Origin: Igneacidithiobacillus copahuensis
Lineage (GTDB): Bacteria > Pseudomonadota > Gammaproteobacteria > Acidithiobacillales > Acidithiobacillaceae
NCBI RefSeq assembly: GCF_018854015.1
Contig: NZ_JAAXYO010000028.1
Span: forward strand, 38,680-102,679
Length of the DNA stretch: 64,000 nucleotides
Reading direction: 5' to 3'
Part shown: positions 33,692-43,360 of the stretch, in pieces
Position numbering within the stretch: the first letter of the stretch is position 1
Layout of the letters: each line of letters begins with the position of its first letter
The notes under the pieces: generated by a model
The model's input: the letters and a program-made list of their open reading frames with translations, nothing else
Databases searched by the model: none
What the model was told of the DNA's origin: nothing
Position numbers and translations under genes: made by a program

Positions 33692-34138
33692 ATGAAAGTC
33701 ATTTTATTGGAACGCATCAACAAACTGGGCCGCCTTGGGGATGTCGTCGAGGTTCGCCCCGGCTACGGACGCAATTTTCTGGTCCCCCAGGGCAAGGCAG
33801 TGGTCGCCACGCCCAGCAATTTGGCCGATTTTGCCGAGCGTAAGGCGCAGCTGGAAGCAGTCGAGGCCGAGCGCCTACAGGCGGCGCGGGTACGGGCCGA
33901 GGCCCTGGCAGAGACCGTTCTGCGCATTGCCCTGCAGGCGGGCGAAGACGGGCGCCTCTTTGGCTCCGTGGGTCATCATGAGGTCGCACGGATGCTCGAA
34001 GAACTGGGTCATACGGTGAACCATGGCGAGGTGCGTATGCAGGAAGGCCCCATCAAGCGCACCGGCGAATATCCGGTACGTCTGCATCTCCACCCCGAAG
34101 TCGAGATCGACATCCAGGTCGTCGTCGAACGCGCCTGA
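33692..34138 (+). CDS. rplI: 50S ribosomal protein L9
   Basis: Two-domain protein (148 aa) at the base of the L1 stalk. The N-terminal RNA-binding domain begins MKVILLERINKLGRLGDVV with the GYGRNFLVPQGKA signature. A long connecting helix follows (about 40-75) and the C-terminal domain ends in HLHPEVEIDIQVVVERA. Third gene of the rpsF-rpsR-rplI-dnaB cluster, a common order. Confidence 0.96.
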   Translation: MKVILLERINKLGRLGDVVEVRPGYGRNFLVPQGKAVVATPSNLADFAERKAQLEAVEAERLQAARVRAEALAETVLRIALQAGEDGRLFGSVGHHEVARMLEELGHTVNHGEVRMQEGPIKRTGEYPVRLHLHPEVEIDIQVVVERA

Positions 34139-34162
34139 TTTCGCGCGTCCAGAGGCAGAGCA

Positions 34163-35524
34163 ATGGCGGCCCATCTGGACCCGGAAGTCAAGGCAACCCC
34201 CTACTCCCGGGAGGCCGAGCAGTCGGTCCTCGGGGGCTTGTTGATCGACCCGGAAGCTTGGGAGGCGGTCAGCGAGGCCCTTGCCGTCCACGATTTTTAC
34301 GAGCGTCGTCATCAAACCATCTTCGCCGCGGCTGCGGAAATCTGTAATGCCGGCAGCGAACTCGACGCCGTCACCCTTGCTGAGCATCTCGAGGCCCGCG
34401 AGCTCCTTGCCGAGGTGGGCGGCCTCACCTACCTGATCGAACTCGCCAACGCCACCCCCAGTGCCGGCAATATCCTAGCCTACGCGCGTATCGTACGCGA
34501 ACGCTCGGTCCTGCGCTCGCTGCTCCGTGCCGGCCGCGAGATCGCCGATCTGGCCTATCGCCCCGAAGGGCGGGAGGCGCGTCTGCTGCTCGACGAGGCA
34601 GAGCGCAAGATTTTTGAGCTGGCACAAGGCGAAGATCGCGGCGGCGCCCATTTTCAGCAAATCAAGGAAGTCTTGCCCGCGGTCATCGATCGGATCGAAC
34701 AGATCGCCAAGGAACGCAAGCAGATCACCGGACTGCCCACCGGTTTTGTCGATCTCGACGAAAAGACCTCGGGTCTGCATCCAGGTCAGCTGGTAATCGT
34801 TGCCGGCCGCCCGAGTATGGGCAAGACGGCCTTTGCCATGAACATTGCCGAGCACGTTGCCTGTGTCGAAAAACGCGCGGTGGCGGTATTCAGCATGGAG
34901 ATGCCGACGGAAGAAATCGTCCTGCGTGCCCTTTCCTCGCGCGGGCGGGTCGATCAACACCGCCTGCGCAATGGCAGTCTCAATCGCGACGACTGGCCCC
35001 GCATTGCCCAAGCCGTCGGCGAACTGAACACCGCCCCACTCTTTGCCGACGACTCGGCCGCCCTCTCTCCTGCCGAGTTGCGCTCCCGCGCCCGACGTCT
35101 CAAGCGCGAGCATGATATCGCCTTGATCGTCGTCGATTATCTGCAGCTGATGCAGGTCCCCGGACGCGGCGACAACCGGGTGGCGGAAATCTCTGAGATC
35201 AGTCGTTCACTGAAGGCACTGGCCAAGGAGCTGGGTCTGCCCATCATTGCCCTCTCCCAGCTCAACCGCAGTCTGGAGAGTCGCACCGAAAAACGTCCGC
35301 AAATGTCGGACCTGCGCGAGTCCGGTGCCATCGAACAAGACGCCGATCTGATCCTTTTCCTCTATCGCGACGAGGTGTATCACAAGGACAAGGAAGAGGT
35401 GAAGGGATTGGCCGAGGTCATCATCGGCAAACAGCGTAACGGACCCATCGGGACCGTGCGCATGAGCTTTTTTGGCGAGTATACACGCTTCGAGAACTAC
35501 GCACCCCTGGATGGCGAGGCCTGA
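34163..35524 (+). CDS. dnaB: replicative DNA helicase DnaB
   Basis: Hexameric 5'-3' helicase at the replication fork (453 aa). The N-terminal helical domain (about 1-110, EAEQSVLGGLLIDPEAW) is followed by the RecA-like motor with Walker A AGRPSMGKTAF, Walker B ALIVVDYLQLM, and the DLRESGAIEQDADLILFLYR and KQRNGPIGTV motifs. No intein is present. The gene follows rplI by 24 bases. In many gammaproteobacteria alr comes next; here five other genes lie between them. Confidence 0.96.
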   Translation: MAAHLDPEVKATPYSREAEQSVLGGLLIDPEAWEAVSEALAVHDFYERRHQTIFAAAAEICNAGSELDAVTLAEHLEARELLAEVGGLTYLIELANATPSAGNILAYARIVRERSVLRSLLRAGREIADLAYRPEGREARLLLDEAERKIFELAQGEDRGGAHFQQIKEVLPAVIDRIEQIAKERKQITGLPTGFVDLDEKTSGLHPGQLVIVAGRPSMGKTAFAMNIAEHVACVEKRAVAVFSMEMPTEEIVLRALSSRGRVDQHRLRNGSLNRDDWPRIAQAVGELNTAPLFADDSAALSPAELRSRARRLKREHDIALIVVDYLQLMQVPGRGDNRVAEISEISRSLKALAKELGLPIIALSQLNRSLESRTEKRPQMSDLRESGAIEQDADLILFLYRDEVYHKDKEEVKGLAEVIIGKQRNGPIGTVRMSFFGEYTRFENYAPLDGEA

Positions 35525-35579
35525 TCCCGGCAGGCAAGCCGATCCTCTGCTATGCTCAAAGCACTTGTGATCAAGAAAA

Positions 35580-36899
35580 GTGAGTGAGTCGATGAGCACT
35601 GTGCTCATGGGCAGCGCCGATGTCGATCCGCATGCCGAGCATGGATACCTTTGCTGTCCCGACTGCGGTCTGCTGCAAAAATTGCCCCGCACCGGTATCC
35701 GCGGGCTGAACACCTACTGTGGGCGCTGTGGCGCCACCCTGGAGCGCACTCGCGGGCGCAGCATCAATGCTGCCCTGGCCATGTGCCTGAGCGCCTTGTT
35801 CCTGCTGCTGCCAATGAATCTTCTTCCGTTTCTGACGGTAGATATTTTTGGCGTTCATCACACCAGTATCGTCTACTCCGGCATTGCCGGGATTGCGGCC
35901 CAGGGCTGGCCAGTGGTTGCCGTCATCCTGGCACTGGAACTCATCATCCTGCCTTTTTTTCGCTTCGGCTTTTTGGCCACGGTCTTGCTCGGCATCTATC
36001 ACGACTATCATCATCCACATCTGGGGAAGCTCTTTCGCTGGTCGGAACGCCTTGATCAATGGGCCATGCCGGATGTCTTTCTCATTGGCTGCGTCATCGG
36101 CTATGGCCGGGTCGCTCCGTTTCTGCCCATCAGTATCGGAATCGGTGGTTATTGCGTCCTTGCCGTTTCTTTTCTCACCTTGCTGACCCGTGCGAGTCTC
36201 GATCGACGCGAAATCTGGCGGCGTATTGGCCCTTGCTGCCAGCATCTCGAAGAAGGGGTGGAGTACGTCGGTTGCCCCTTTTGTGGTCTGCCGCATCCCA
36301 AGGCGGAGGCGGAGGGTCAACCTTGCCGCCGTTGTGGCGAACGGGTCTGGCGCTATCGGCCGGACACCGGGATACGCGTCCTGGCACTGACCCTTGCGGG
36401 GTTCTTCTGCTATCCCTTTGCCTATCTTTACCCCATGGAGAGCAATTACCAACTCGGCAGTCTGCAGGGCTACACCATCATGACCGGGGTGCACAAGCTG
36501 ATCCAGGCGAATTTTTATGTCTTTGCGGCCATCATCTTTCTTGCGAGTGTGCTTACCCCCTTTCTGAAACTGTTTGGTCTGAGCTGGTTCCTCATCTCTA
36601 TACACGGCCACTCGCAGCGCTGGCTACGTGGCAAGACCATGCTCTTCCGGGTCATTCGTCAGATCGGTCGCTGGTCCCACATCGATGTCTTTACCGTCGC
36701 CGTCTTTCTGCCCCTCATGCATCTTTCCGGCTTGCTGGCGGTGTACGTGGGAAAGGCGTTACCCTTCTTCCTTGCCGTTGTCGTAATCACCATGTTTGCC
36801 ACCGAGATCTTCGATCCCCGCCTACTCTGGCAAAAGGTCGATGAACAACAGGAACAAGATGAGTCAGTCTTCGTCAACACCGCAAGCGCAGAATCGTAA
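35580..36899 (+). CDS. pqiA: PqiA-type intermembrane transport protein
   Basis: Inner-membrane component (439 aa) of the Pqi system, which moves lipids between the membranes with the MCE protein PqiB. Two tandem PqiA domains each consist of a zinc-ribbon-like cysteine cluster and about four helices. Cluster 1 is CCPDCGLLQ and YCGRCGATL; cluster 2 is GCPFCGLPHPK and CRRCGERVW. The start is GTG at 35580 or ATG at 35592; neither has a strong Shine-Dalgarno. pqiB starts within its 3' end. Confidence 0.9.
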   Translation: MSESMSTVLMGSADVDPHAEHGYLCCPDCGLLQKLPRTGIRGLNTYCGRCGATLERTRGRSINAALAMCLSALFLLLPMNLLPFLTVDIFGVHHTSIVYSGIAGIAAQGWPVVAVILALELIILPFFRFGFLATVLLGIYHDYHHPHLGKLFRWSERLDQWAMPDVFLIGCVIGYGRVAPFLPISIGIGGYCVLAVSFLTLLTRASLDRREIWRRIGPCCQHLEEGVEYVGCPFCGLPHPKAEAEGQPCRRCGERVWRYRPDTGIRVLALTLAGFFCYPFAYLYPMESNYQLGSLQGYTIMTGVHKLIQANFYVFAAIIFLASVLTPFLKLFGLSWFLISIHGHSQRWLRGKTMLFRVIRQIGRWSHIDVFTVAVFLPLMHLSGLLAVYVGKALPFFLAVVVITMFATEIFDPRLLWQKVDEQQEQDESVFVNTASAES

Positions 36900-38517
36900 A
36901 CCCCGCTGGCCAGGTCTGATCTGGGCAGTGCCGGTCGCCGCACTGGCGATTGTCGGTTGGCTCGCCTTGCGGAGTTATCTCGACCAAGGGCCGACGGTTA
37001 CCGTGGAGTTTCCCACCACCGGCGGGATCAAGGCCGATCACACCTCGGTGAAATTTCGCGGAGTGACGGTTGGTCAGGTCACCGGTACCCGACTGGCGAA
37101 GTCCTTGGAACAAATGTCCGTCACCATCCGCTTCGACCCCTACATGGCCGGACATCTGGGCAAGGGGACGCGCTACTGGATTGCCGGCAAGGAAGTCAGT
37201 TTCAGCGATCTGAGTTCCCTCAAATCCCTCATTGCCGGGCCCTATATTGGCGTGGATCCGCATCCCGGCGCGACGGTGCACAAGGTGGTGGGACTGCGCC
37301 AGGAGCCGGTACTCAAAAGTGAGCCGAAAGGTCTGACGCTCATTCTGCAAAGCGATCATTTCAATATCGTACAGCGCGCGGCTCCCATTTTTTATCAAGG
37401 GATGCAGATTGGTGAGGTGCGCGGCAAGGCACAGGCTCCGGATGGTGACGGCTTCCGTATTTACGCCTTCATCTCGCAAAAATATCTGCATCTGATCAAC
37501 GCCCGCAGTCGTTTCTGGAACTCGGGCAACGTTCGCTTCACTCTCCTTGGCAAAGACCCTGGCCTGCATCTACCGCCCAGCAACGCCATTCTCTCTGGGG
37601 CCGTCTCGGTATTCACACCAGAGTCAGGAAAACCGGCTACGGAAAACATGCAATTCCATCTCTATCCCAGCGCGCAGGCAGCGCGCTGGGCACCGCGCAG
37701 CAATGCCGTGTTCTACCAGCTGGTACTGCCGGGAGGACCACAGGGTCTGGCGAGCGGAGCTGCTGTGCACCTGGAAGGAGCTCGGGTGGGCACAGTTACC
37801 GCCGTCGACATGCACTACGATCCGCAGCGCAAGGCCCTGCAGACCGATGTGCAATTGGCGCTCGAACCGCAGCGCATTCCTCTGGCCAACGCCCAATGGG
37901 ATGAACGCAATCCACGCCCCCAGATGGACGCGATGCTGCGCGCTCTGATCGCTCAGGGACTGCGCGCCGAAATGCAGCAGAACCCGCCTCTCGTAGGCAA
38001 TCCGGAGATTTCCCTGGTCATGCTTCAGCACCCCAAAGCGGCGACTCTGGCTGCTGGCAATCCACCTCAGATTCCTTTTGTGGAAGGAGGAAGTCTCGCT
38101 GGAACGCTGGCTCAGGTCGATGGCATCCTGCGGGAAATCCATGCACTGCCCCTACCGGAGATTGCCAAGAATCTGCAAATCACGACGCAGCGGATCGCTG
38201 CCCTCAGCCAATCGGAAAAAACGCAGGAGACGCTCCGCCATCTTGCTGCGGCAACGCAGCACCTGAATGCCATTCTCGCATCCGGCCAAAAGCAGTTACC
38301 GGAAACACTGCAGCATCTGCGTGCCGCGAGTGCGCAGGCAGAGCAGGCCTTGCAGGCGGCACACGGTCTATTGGCAGCTGAGGGCAGCGCCGGTAATGCA
38401 CCGGAATCCAGTACCCTGCCGCGCACGCTATATGAACTCAGCCGCGCCGCCGCCTCGCTGCGTTCCCTGACTGACTATCTCGATAGCCACCCCAATGCCC
38501 TATTGATCGGGAAATGA
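36859..38517 (+). CDS. pqiB: MCE-domain protein PqiB
   Basis: Membrane-anchored MCE protein (552 aa) expected to form a stacked-ring tube across the periplasm. One N-terminal helix (about 22-40, GLIWAVPVAALAIVGWLAL) is followed by three MCE domains (about 45-140, 160-260 and 285-400; for example VEFPTTGGIKADHTSVKFRG). A C-terminal helical tail ends the protein. The three-domain count matches PqiB rather than MlaD (one) or LetB (seven). The ATG at 36859 has AGGA upstream and overlaps pqiA by 41 bases. Confidence 0.9.
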   Translation: MSQSSSTPQAQNRKPRWPGLIWAVPVAALAIVGWLALRSYLDQGPTVTVEFPTTGGIKADHTSVKFRGVTVGQVTGTRLAKSLEQMSVTIRFDPYMAGHLGKGTRYWIAGKEVSFSDLSSLKSLIAGPYIGVDPHPGATVHKVVGLRQEPVLKSEPKGLTLILQSDHFNIVQRAAPIFYQGMQIGEVRGKAQAPDGDGFRIYAFISQKYLHLINARSRFWNSGNVRFTLLGKDPGLHLPPSNAILSGAVSVFTPESGKPATENMQFHLYPSAQAARWAPRSNAVFYQLVLPGGPQGLASGAAVHLEGARVGTVTAVDMHYDPQRKALQTDVQLALEPQRIPLANAQWDERNPRPQMDAMLRALIAQGLRAEMQQNPPLVGNPEISLVMLQHPKAATLAAGNPPQIPFVEGGSLAGTLAQVDGILREIHALPLPEIAKNLQITTQRIAALSQSEKTQETLRHLAAATQHLNAILASGQKQLPETLQHLRAASAQAEQALQAAHGLLAAEGSAGNAPESSTLPRTLYELSRAAASLRSLTDYLDSHPNALLIGK

Positions 38518-39119
38518 CCATGGCCTGGATCCGTATCTGTTTTCTTCTGGTTTTCACCCTGCTCCTCAGTGCCTGCGCCAGCACCCCAACACAGTATCTG
38601 AGTCTGAACGCGCAGGGTTCGCCCCTACCCACTCAGCCACTGACAGAGAAGCACCGCCTGTTGATCGTCGATCACGTACAGATGCCCGCCAGTATCGATC
38701 GCCTCTATCTTACCCGCCGCAGCGGCGACAATGGCATGGAGGTGTCCGGGCATGTGCGCTGGATCGCGCCGCTGGGCGGCATGACGCAGCGCGTGTTGAC
38801 GGAGGATCTGCGTCGGCGCCTACCCGATCTTACCGTGCTGCTTGCCGGTTCCCCGGTACCCAGTAACACGCGACCCATCCATCTGCAGGTGCAGGTACAG
38901 GAATTTCTCCCGACGAGCAACGGCAGCGTGCTGCTCGATGCCGATTACTTCCTGCTCGATGCCGCTGGCCATGTCGAATATGCTGGACATTTTCACCAGC
39001 GCATCGCTGCTGACTCGACTGCAACGGCGCAGGCACAGGCCATGAGTCACTGTATTGCGGCATTGGCGCAGGAGATTGCGCGACAGCTCTCGGCGGTACA
39101 GCGCGCGCCTACCCATTAG
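38514..39119 (+). CDS. pqiC: PqiC-type outer-membrane lipoprotein
   Basis: Lipoprotein (201 aa) of the ABC-type transport auxiliary family (DUF330) that docks PqiB to the outer membrane. The signal peptide ends in LLSAC, with the acylated Cys at about residue 20. The family pattern is visible: YLSLNA near the mature start, LLIVDHVQMPASIDRLYLTRR and a central HLQVQVQEFLP strand. The start overlaps pqiB by 4 bases (ATGA); an ATG at 38520 is an alternative. The pqiABC set is complete. Confidence 0.9.
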   Translation: MTMAWIRICFLLVFTLLLSACASTPTQYLSLNAQGSPLPTQPLTEKHRLLIVDHVQMPASIDRLYLTRRSGDNGMEVSGHVRWIAPLGGMTQRVLTEDLRRRLPDLTVLLAGSPVPSNTRPIHLQVQVQEFLPTSNGSVLLDADYFLLDAAGHVEYAGHFHQRIAADSTATAQAQAMSHCIAALAQEIARQLSAVQRAPTH

Positions 39120-39125
39120 CACAAC

Positions 39126-39836
39126 ATGGCGAGTCAGTTACGCGAGGGCCCACTGGCCACAACGGAGGCCGTCAAGCTCCAGGGCGGGGAGTGTCAATAC
39201 CAGTTGCGTCCGTTACGCATCAGCGATGCGGCGGCTGTACGACAGATCTGTTGCGACACCGGCTTTCTGGGAGAGCCGATCGAGCCACTCTGCGGTGACC
39301 GTGAACTTTTCGCGGCGCTCATGGTTAATCCGTACCTGGAGTACGCCCTGGACTGGGGCCTGGTCGCCGAGCAGAACGGACAGATCATTGCTTATCTCCT
39401 GGGTGCACCACCAGATTTCGACGCTTCGGTCTTTCGCGTGGCCGCCCAGGCAACCCTGAAGATGCTCGGGCGAGCGGCCGCCGGAAGCTATCGTGCGCAG
39501 CCACAAACCCTGCATTTTCTCAACTGGCTACTGTTCCGCAGCTATCGCGAGCGGCCATTGCGGCCCACCCATGCCGCGCACATGCACTTCAATGTGCAAA
39601 GTCCCGAGCGGGGACACTTTCTGGGTCTGCATCTCTGGCAACAATTTGAAGCGCTACTTCGCGCGCGTGGCGTTCCGCACTACTATGGAGAACTCTTTTC
39701 CTGGCCAGGACATCGCCCCGAGCGTCCCTACCGACGCTATGGTCTGCAAGTCTACGATCGCGTGCCGAGTAGTCTTTTCGACTATGCGAGCGAACTGGAA
39801 GTGGAGAATATCTGCGTGTACAAGCGCATGGATTGA
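39126..39836 (+). CDS. GNAT-family N-acetyltransferase
   Basis: Probable acyl-CoA-dependent acetyltransferase (236 aa) with the GNAT arrangement: N-terminal strand YQLRPLRISDAAAVRQIC, central strand GLVAEQNGQIIAYLLGAP, a helix entered by SPERGHFLGLHLWQQFEALL in the acetyl-CoA loop position, and the C-terminal YRRYGLQVYDR. The usual Q/RxxGxG/A loop is only partly kept (RGHFLG). It starts 6 bases after pqiC and is followed by a flippase-like gene 1 base after its stop. Substrate unknown; a role in modifying a lipid or envelope molecule is suggested only by context. Confidence 0.75.
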   Translation: MASQLREGPLATTEAVKLQGGECQYQLRPLRISDAAAVRQICCDTGFLGEPIEPLCGDRELFAALMVNPYLEYALDWGLVAEQNGQIIAYLLGAPPDFDASVFRVAAQATLKMLGRAAAGSYRAQPQTLHFLNWLLFRSYRERPLRPTHAAHMHFNVQSPERGHFLGLHLWQQFEALLRARGVPHYYGELFSWPGHRPERPYRRYGLQVYDRVPSSLFDYASELEVENICVYKRMD

Positions 39837-39837
39837 G

Positions 39838-40851
39838 ATGAACGTCAATCTGCGTTTCTGGCTGGTTCTCCTCCTCGCAATCGCCATCTCCCTGGTACCG
39901 ATCTGGTATTTCATGAATGGCCAGGCCATCCATCTGATCAGCGAAATCCGTCCGCAACTACTGCTGGGACTGACGGCACTGATGCTTTTGAGCTGGCTGG
40001 CCGAGGCGCTGCGCCTGCAGCTGATCTGTGCCGGCGTTGCGCTGCGCATTCCGCTGCGCAGTGCCCTGCCGCTGGTCATGGCTGCCGAATTTGCCGGGGC
40101 GGCAACGCCCGCCGCCTCAGGCATGGGGGCCGCCTACCTCGTCTTTCTCTACCGGCGTGGCCTGAACGTTGGTACGGCAGCAGCAGTTCTGCTCGCCATC
40201 GCCATCACCGATCTCCTCTTCATGATTGCCATCTTTCTTTTTTCCCTACTGTACCTCCTCTTTTTCCAGAACTCTTTGCCTGACGTGCGCATCATTCTCT
40301 GGCTGGCGTTGATCACCTTTGGCACTGCCGCTCTCTTGTTTGCGATCTGGCATTTCGAGCGTCGACGTATCATTCGCGGCATCGATCGAAGGTTTCTTCG
40401 CTTCTCCTGGTATCAACGCTACCGCCAACGCATTGCATTGTTCTTTTCGCGCTTTCTGAAGTCGCTGGAACTGCTGCGCGCACTTCCCTGGCGCCAACGA
40501 GGTAAAATTTTTCTCAGTGCGGCCGGCTACTGGACACCGCGCTATCTGGTCCTCTGGGCATTGATGCAGTATGTCGGCGGACACGTGAGTGTACCCTACA
40601 TCATCGTCAGTCAGACCTTGCTCAACCTGACCTCGCAGCTCAGTTTTCTGCCTGGTGGCGCGGGCAGTGTCGGTGCCGCCTACGGCCTGCTCTTCGGCAC
40701 CAGCCTGTCCCAGACCGACATTGCTTTCAGTCTCCTCGGTTGGCGTCTATTCACCTATTACTGGTATCTCTTCATCGGCATGCCGTGGTTTTTTTATGAA
40801 TGGGGCTGGGGCAAAGATCACCCTGGCAAACATCAGCGGAAAAGCGCTTAA
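39838..40851 (+). CDS. lysylphosphatidylglycerol synthase TM region/UPF0104 flippase-like membrane protein
   Basis: Polytopic membrane protein (337 aa) with about 7-8 helices, resembling the flippase half of MprF and UPF0104 proteins. Family features include AAEFAGAATPAASGMGAAYLVFLYRRG and QLSFLPGGAGSVGAAYGLLF, the conserved glycine-proline loops of this group. No synthase (aminoacyl-transferase) domain is attached. It directly follows the GNAT gene, so the two may act on the same envelope lipid; this is inference. The ATG at 39838 was chosen because it is the first Met of the first helix. Confidence 0.8.
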   Translation: MNVNLRFWLVLLLAIAISLVPIWYFMNGQAIHLISEIRPQLLLGLTALMLLSWLAEALRLQLICAGVALRIPLRSALPLVMAAEFAGAATPAASGMGAAYLVFLYRRGLNVGTAAAVLLAIAITDLLFMIAIFLFSLLYLLFFQNSLPDVRIILWLALITFGTAALLFAIWHFERRRIIRGIDRRFLRFSWYQRYRQRIALFFSRFLKSLELLRALPWRQRGKIFLSAAGYWTPRYLVLWALMQYVGGHVSVPYIIVSQTLLNLTSQLSFLPGGAGSVGAAYGLLFGTSLSQTDIAFSLLGWRLFTYYWYLFIGMPWFFYEWGWGKDHPGKHQRKSA

Positions 40852-40892
40852 CTCCCAAGACGGGCAGGGTTCCCCCTTGCTATCATTGCCAC

Positions 40893-41996
40893 ATGAGTCG
40901 CCCCAACCAAGTGGAAATCTCTGCCTCGGCCCTTGCCCACAATCTGGCGGTGGCGCGTCGCGCCGCGCCCCACGCGCGGGTAATGGGCGCCATCAAGGCC
41001 AATGCCTACGGCCACGGCGCAGCATTGGTCGCCACGCTTCTGGCGGAGGCCGGGATTGACGCTTTTGCCTTGGCCAGCATCGAAGAGGCGGAGGAACTCC
41101 AGAGCTTGCAGCTCCGCCCCCGTTGCACCGCCCTGGCCGGCCCTTTCTCCGCAGGAGAGATTCCCTTGGCTGCGGCGCATGGGCACCGCTTGGTATTACA
41201 GAATTTCGCCCAAGTGGCCTGGCTGCGGGAGAGCCGCTGGCAGGAGCCACTGGAGGTCTTTGTCAAATTCGACAGCGGTATGCACCGGCTCGGCTTTTCC
41301 CATGACGAGTTGGCGCAAGTGTTTGCCCAATTGCGCGCTGGTGTCGGTGGACCCCTGCGGATTCTCGGTCTGCTGAGCCATCTGGCCCGCGCCGATACCC
41401 CGGAAGACCCCTACAATGCCGAGCAGATCCGTGCCTTTCACGAGGCTTGCACGACCTTCGGCCCGCATACCGCCGGAGAGCACTCGCTGCCCAACTCGGC
41501 GGCCATCCTCGCCCTGCCGGGGGCGATCACTCCCTGGATACGACCGGGCCTGCTGCTCTATGGCCTGAGCCCCCTCCACGCGCGCAGCGCCGCCGACCTT
41601 GATCTGCGGCCGGCATTGCGCTGGCAGAGCGAGATCATCGCCGTTCGTAGGCTGCGCGCCGGGGACTGGCTCGGCTACGGTGCCAGCTGGCAAAGCCCGC
41701 GTGATTGCCGCGTGGGAGTGATTGCCTGCGGCTATGGCGACGGGCTAGATCGCCGCCTGGGATTGCAGGAGGCCCCGGTGCGGGTGAAGGGCCAGCCGAG
41801 TCATCTGCTCGGGCGGATCAGCATGGATCTCGCGTTCGTCGCGCTGGATGGCATAGCGGCCGACATTGGTGATCCGGTGCAGATCTTGGGGGGGCCCGAG
41901 CTGCCTCTGGAGGACTGCGCCGAACAGCTCGGTACCATCTCTTACGAAATCGGCACCCGCATCGCCCAGCGGGTACCCAGGCTGCGTGTGCCGTGA
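40893..41996 (+). CDS. alr: alanine racemase
   Basis: PLP enzyme (367 aa) converting L- to D-alanine for peptidoglycan. PLP lysine K35 is in GAIKANAYGHG; the second catalytic residue Tyr is in GDWLGYGASWQ; SHLLGRISMDLAFVAL holds active-site residues of the partner subunit. The start at 40893 matches the family N-terminus; longer in-frame reading runs back into the membrane-protein gene. Its last bases overlap the radA GTG start (GTGA). Confidence 0.95.
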   Translation: MSRPNQVEISASALAHNLAVARRAAPHARVMGAIKANAYGHGAALVATLLAEAGIDAFALASIEEAEELQSLQLRPRCTALAGPFSAGEIPLAAAHGHRLVLQNFAQVAWLRESRWQEPLEVFVKFDSGMHRLGFSHDELAQVFAQLRAGVGGPLRILGLLSHLARADTPEDPYNAEQIRAFHEACTTFGPHTAGEHSLPNSAAILALPGAITPWIRPGLLLYGLSPLHARSAADLDLRPALRWQSEIIAVRRLRAGDWLGYGASWQSPRDCRVGVIACGYGDGLDRRLGLQEAPVRVKGQPSHLLGRISMDLAFVALDGIAADIGDPVQILGGPELPLEDCAEQLGTISYEIGTRIAQRVPRLRVP

Positions 41997-43348
41997 GTCG
42001 CGAGCGGAGTCTCTACGTCTGCCAGGCCTGCGGCGCCAGCAGCCCCAAGTGGATGGGTCGCTGTGGGGAATGCGGCGCCTGGAACAGCCTGGTGGAAGAG
42101 CGGCCAGCGGCGACTCCCAAAGGTAACCGCGGCAGCAGTGCCTATGCGGTGGCCAGCCCACCGCAGCGTCTAGCGGCGGTACCCGTTGCCACCATCCGCC
42201 GGCAGGGTACCGGCTTGCAGGAACTCGACCGCGTCCTGGGCGGGGGCATCGTGCCAGGGGCGGCAATCCTCCTCGGGGGAGAACCCGGCATCGGCAAATC
42301 GACCTTGTTGTTGCAGAGCGCCGCCGGCATGGCGCAAAACGACTCCGTACTCTATGTCACCGGCGAAGAATCGGCGGCGCAATTGGCCCTCCGTGCCCAG
42401 CGTCTGGGAATTGGCGATCTCGCCATCGAGGTCCTGGCGGAGAACCACCTGGAAAGCATCGAAGCCCAGCTTGCTCAGCAACGTCCGCAGGTATTGCTGA
42501 TCGACTCCATTCAGACCCTATTTACTGAAAATCTCCAATCCGCACCGGGTTCTGTCGCCCAGGTGCGCGAATGTGCGGCGCGCCTGGTGCGTCTGGCGAA
42601 AACCCAGGACATCAGCCTGTGGATGGTGGGGCACGTGACCAAGGAGGGGGCGATTGCCGGTCCTCGGGTATTGGAACACATGGTCGATACGGTGCTGTAT
42701 TTTGAGGGGGAAGCCGGCAGCCCCTATCGTATCGTACGCGCGATCAAGAATCGCTTTGGCGCCGCCAATGAGCTCGGCGTCTTTGAGATGCAGGAAAAGG
42801 GCCTGGAGGAAATCAGCAACCCCTCGCGTCTGTTTCTGAGTCAGCACCAGCGGCCGGTTCCCGGCAGCATCGTCCTGCCCACTCAGGAAGGCAGCCGTAG
42901 CCTGCTGGTGGAGGTACAGGCGCTGGTCACCCCCAGCCCTCTGGCAAACCCCCGCCGGGTCGCTCTGGGTCTCGATCCCAATCGTCTGTCTCTGCTGTTG
43001 GCCATTCTCCATCGGCATGGCGGAAGTTTCTTGTTTGACCAGGATGTCTTCGTCAACATCGCCGGGGGGGTGCGCGTACTGGAACCGGCCGCCGATCTGG
43101 CCGTTGCCCTGGCGGTCCTTAGTGCCTTTCGCAACGAACCGGTAGCGGAAGGTTTGGTGGCCTTTGGCGAACTGGGTCTGGCGGGGGAATTGCGTCCGGT
43201 AGCCAACGCCGAGAGTCGCCTGCGCGAGAGCGAAAAACTCGGATTTCATCACGCCATCCTGCCCCAGGGAAAGACACCCCCCAGTGCCATTCGCCTGCAT
43301 CCCGCCCGCTCCCTGGCCGACGCGGTACAGTCGGCCTTTGGACACTAG
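41993..43348 (+). CDS. radA: DNA repair protein RadA
   Basis: RecA-like branch-migration helicase (451 aa). Four zinc cysteines (C10, C13, C24, C27) lie in CQACG and GRCGEC. Walker A is GGEPGIGKST; the RadA-specific KNRFG motif is in AIKNRFGAANELG; and the C-terminal Lon-protease-like domain (about 280-451) includes GGVRVLEPAADLAV. The start is GTG at 41993, overlapping alr. Convergent with the c-di-GMP gene, 12 bases apart. Confidence 0.96.
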   Translation: MSRERSLYVCQACGASSPKWMGRCGECGAWNSLVEERPAATPKGNRGSSAYAVASPPQRLAAVPVATIRRQGTGLQELDRVLGGGIVPGAAILLGGEPGIGKSTLLLQSAAGMAQNDSVLYVTGEESAAQLALRAQRLGIGDLAIEVLAENHLESIEAQLAQQRPQVLLIDSIQTLFTENLQSAPGSVAQVRECAARLVRLAKTQDISLWMVGHVTKEGAIAGPRVLEHMVDTVLYFEGEAGSPYRIVRAIKNRFGAANELGVFEMQEKGLEEISNPSRLFLSQHQRPVPGSIVLPTQEGSRSLLVEVQALVTPSPLANPRRVALGLDPNRLSLLLAILHRHGGSFLFDQDVFVNIAGGVRVLEPAADLAVALAVLSAFRNEPVAEGLVAFGELGLAGELRPVANAESRLRESEKLGFHHAILPQGKTPPSAIRLHPARSLADAVQSAFGH

Positions 43349-43360
43349 ACAGTGGGCCGG

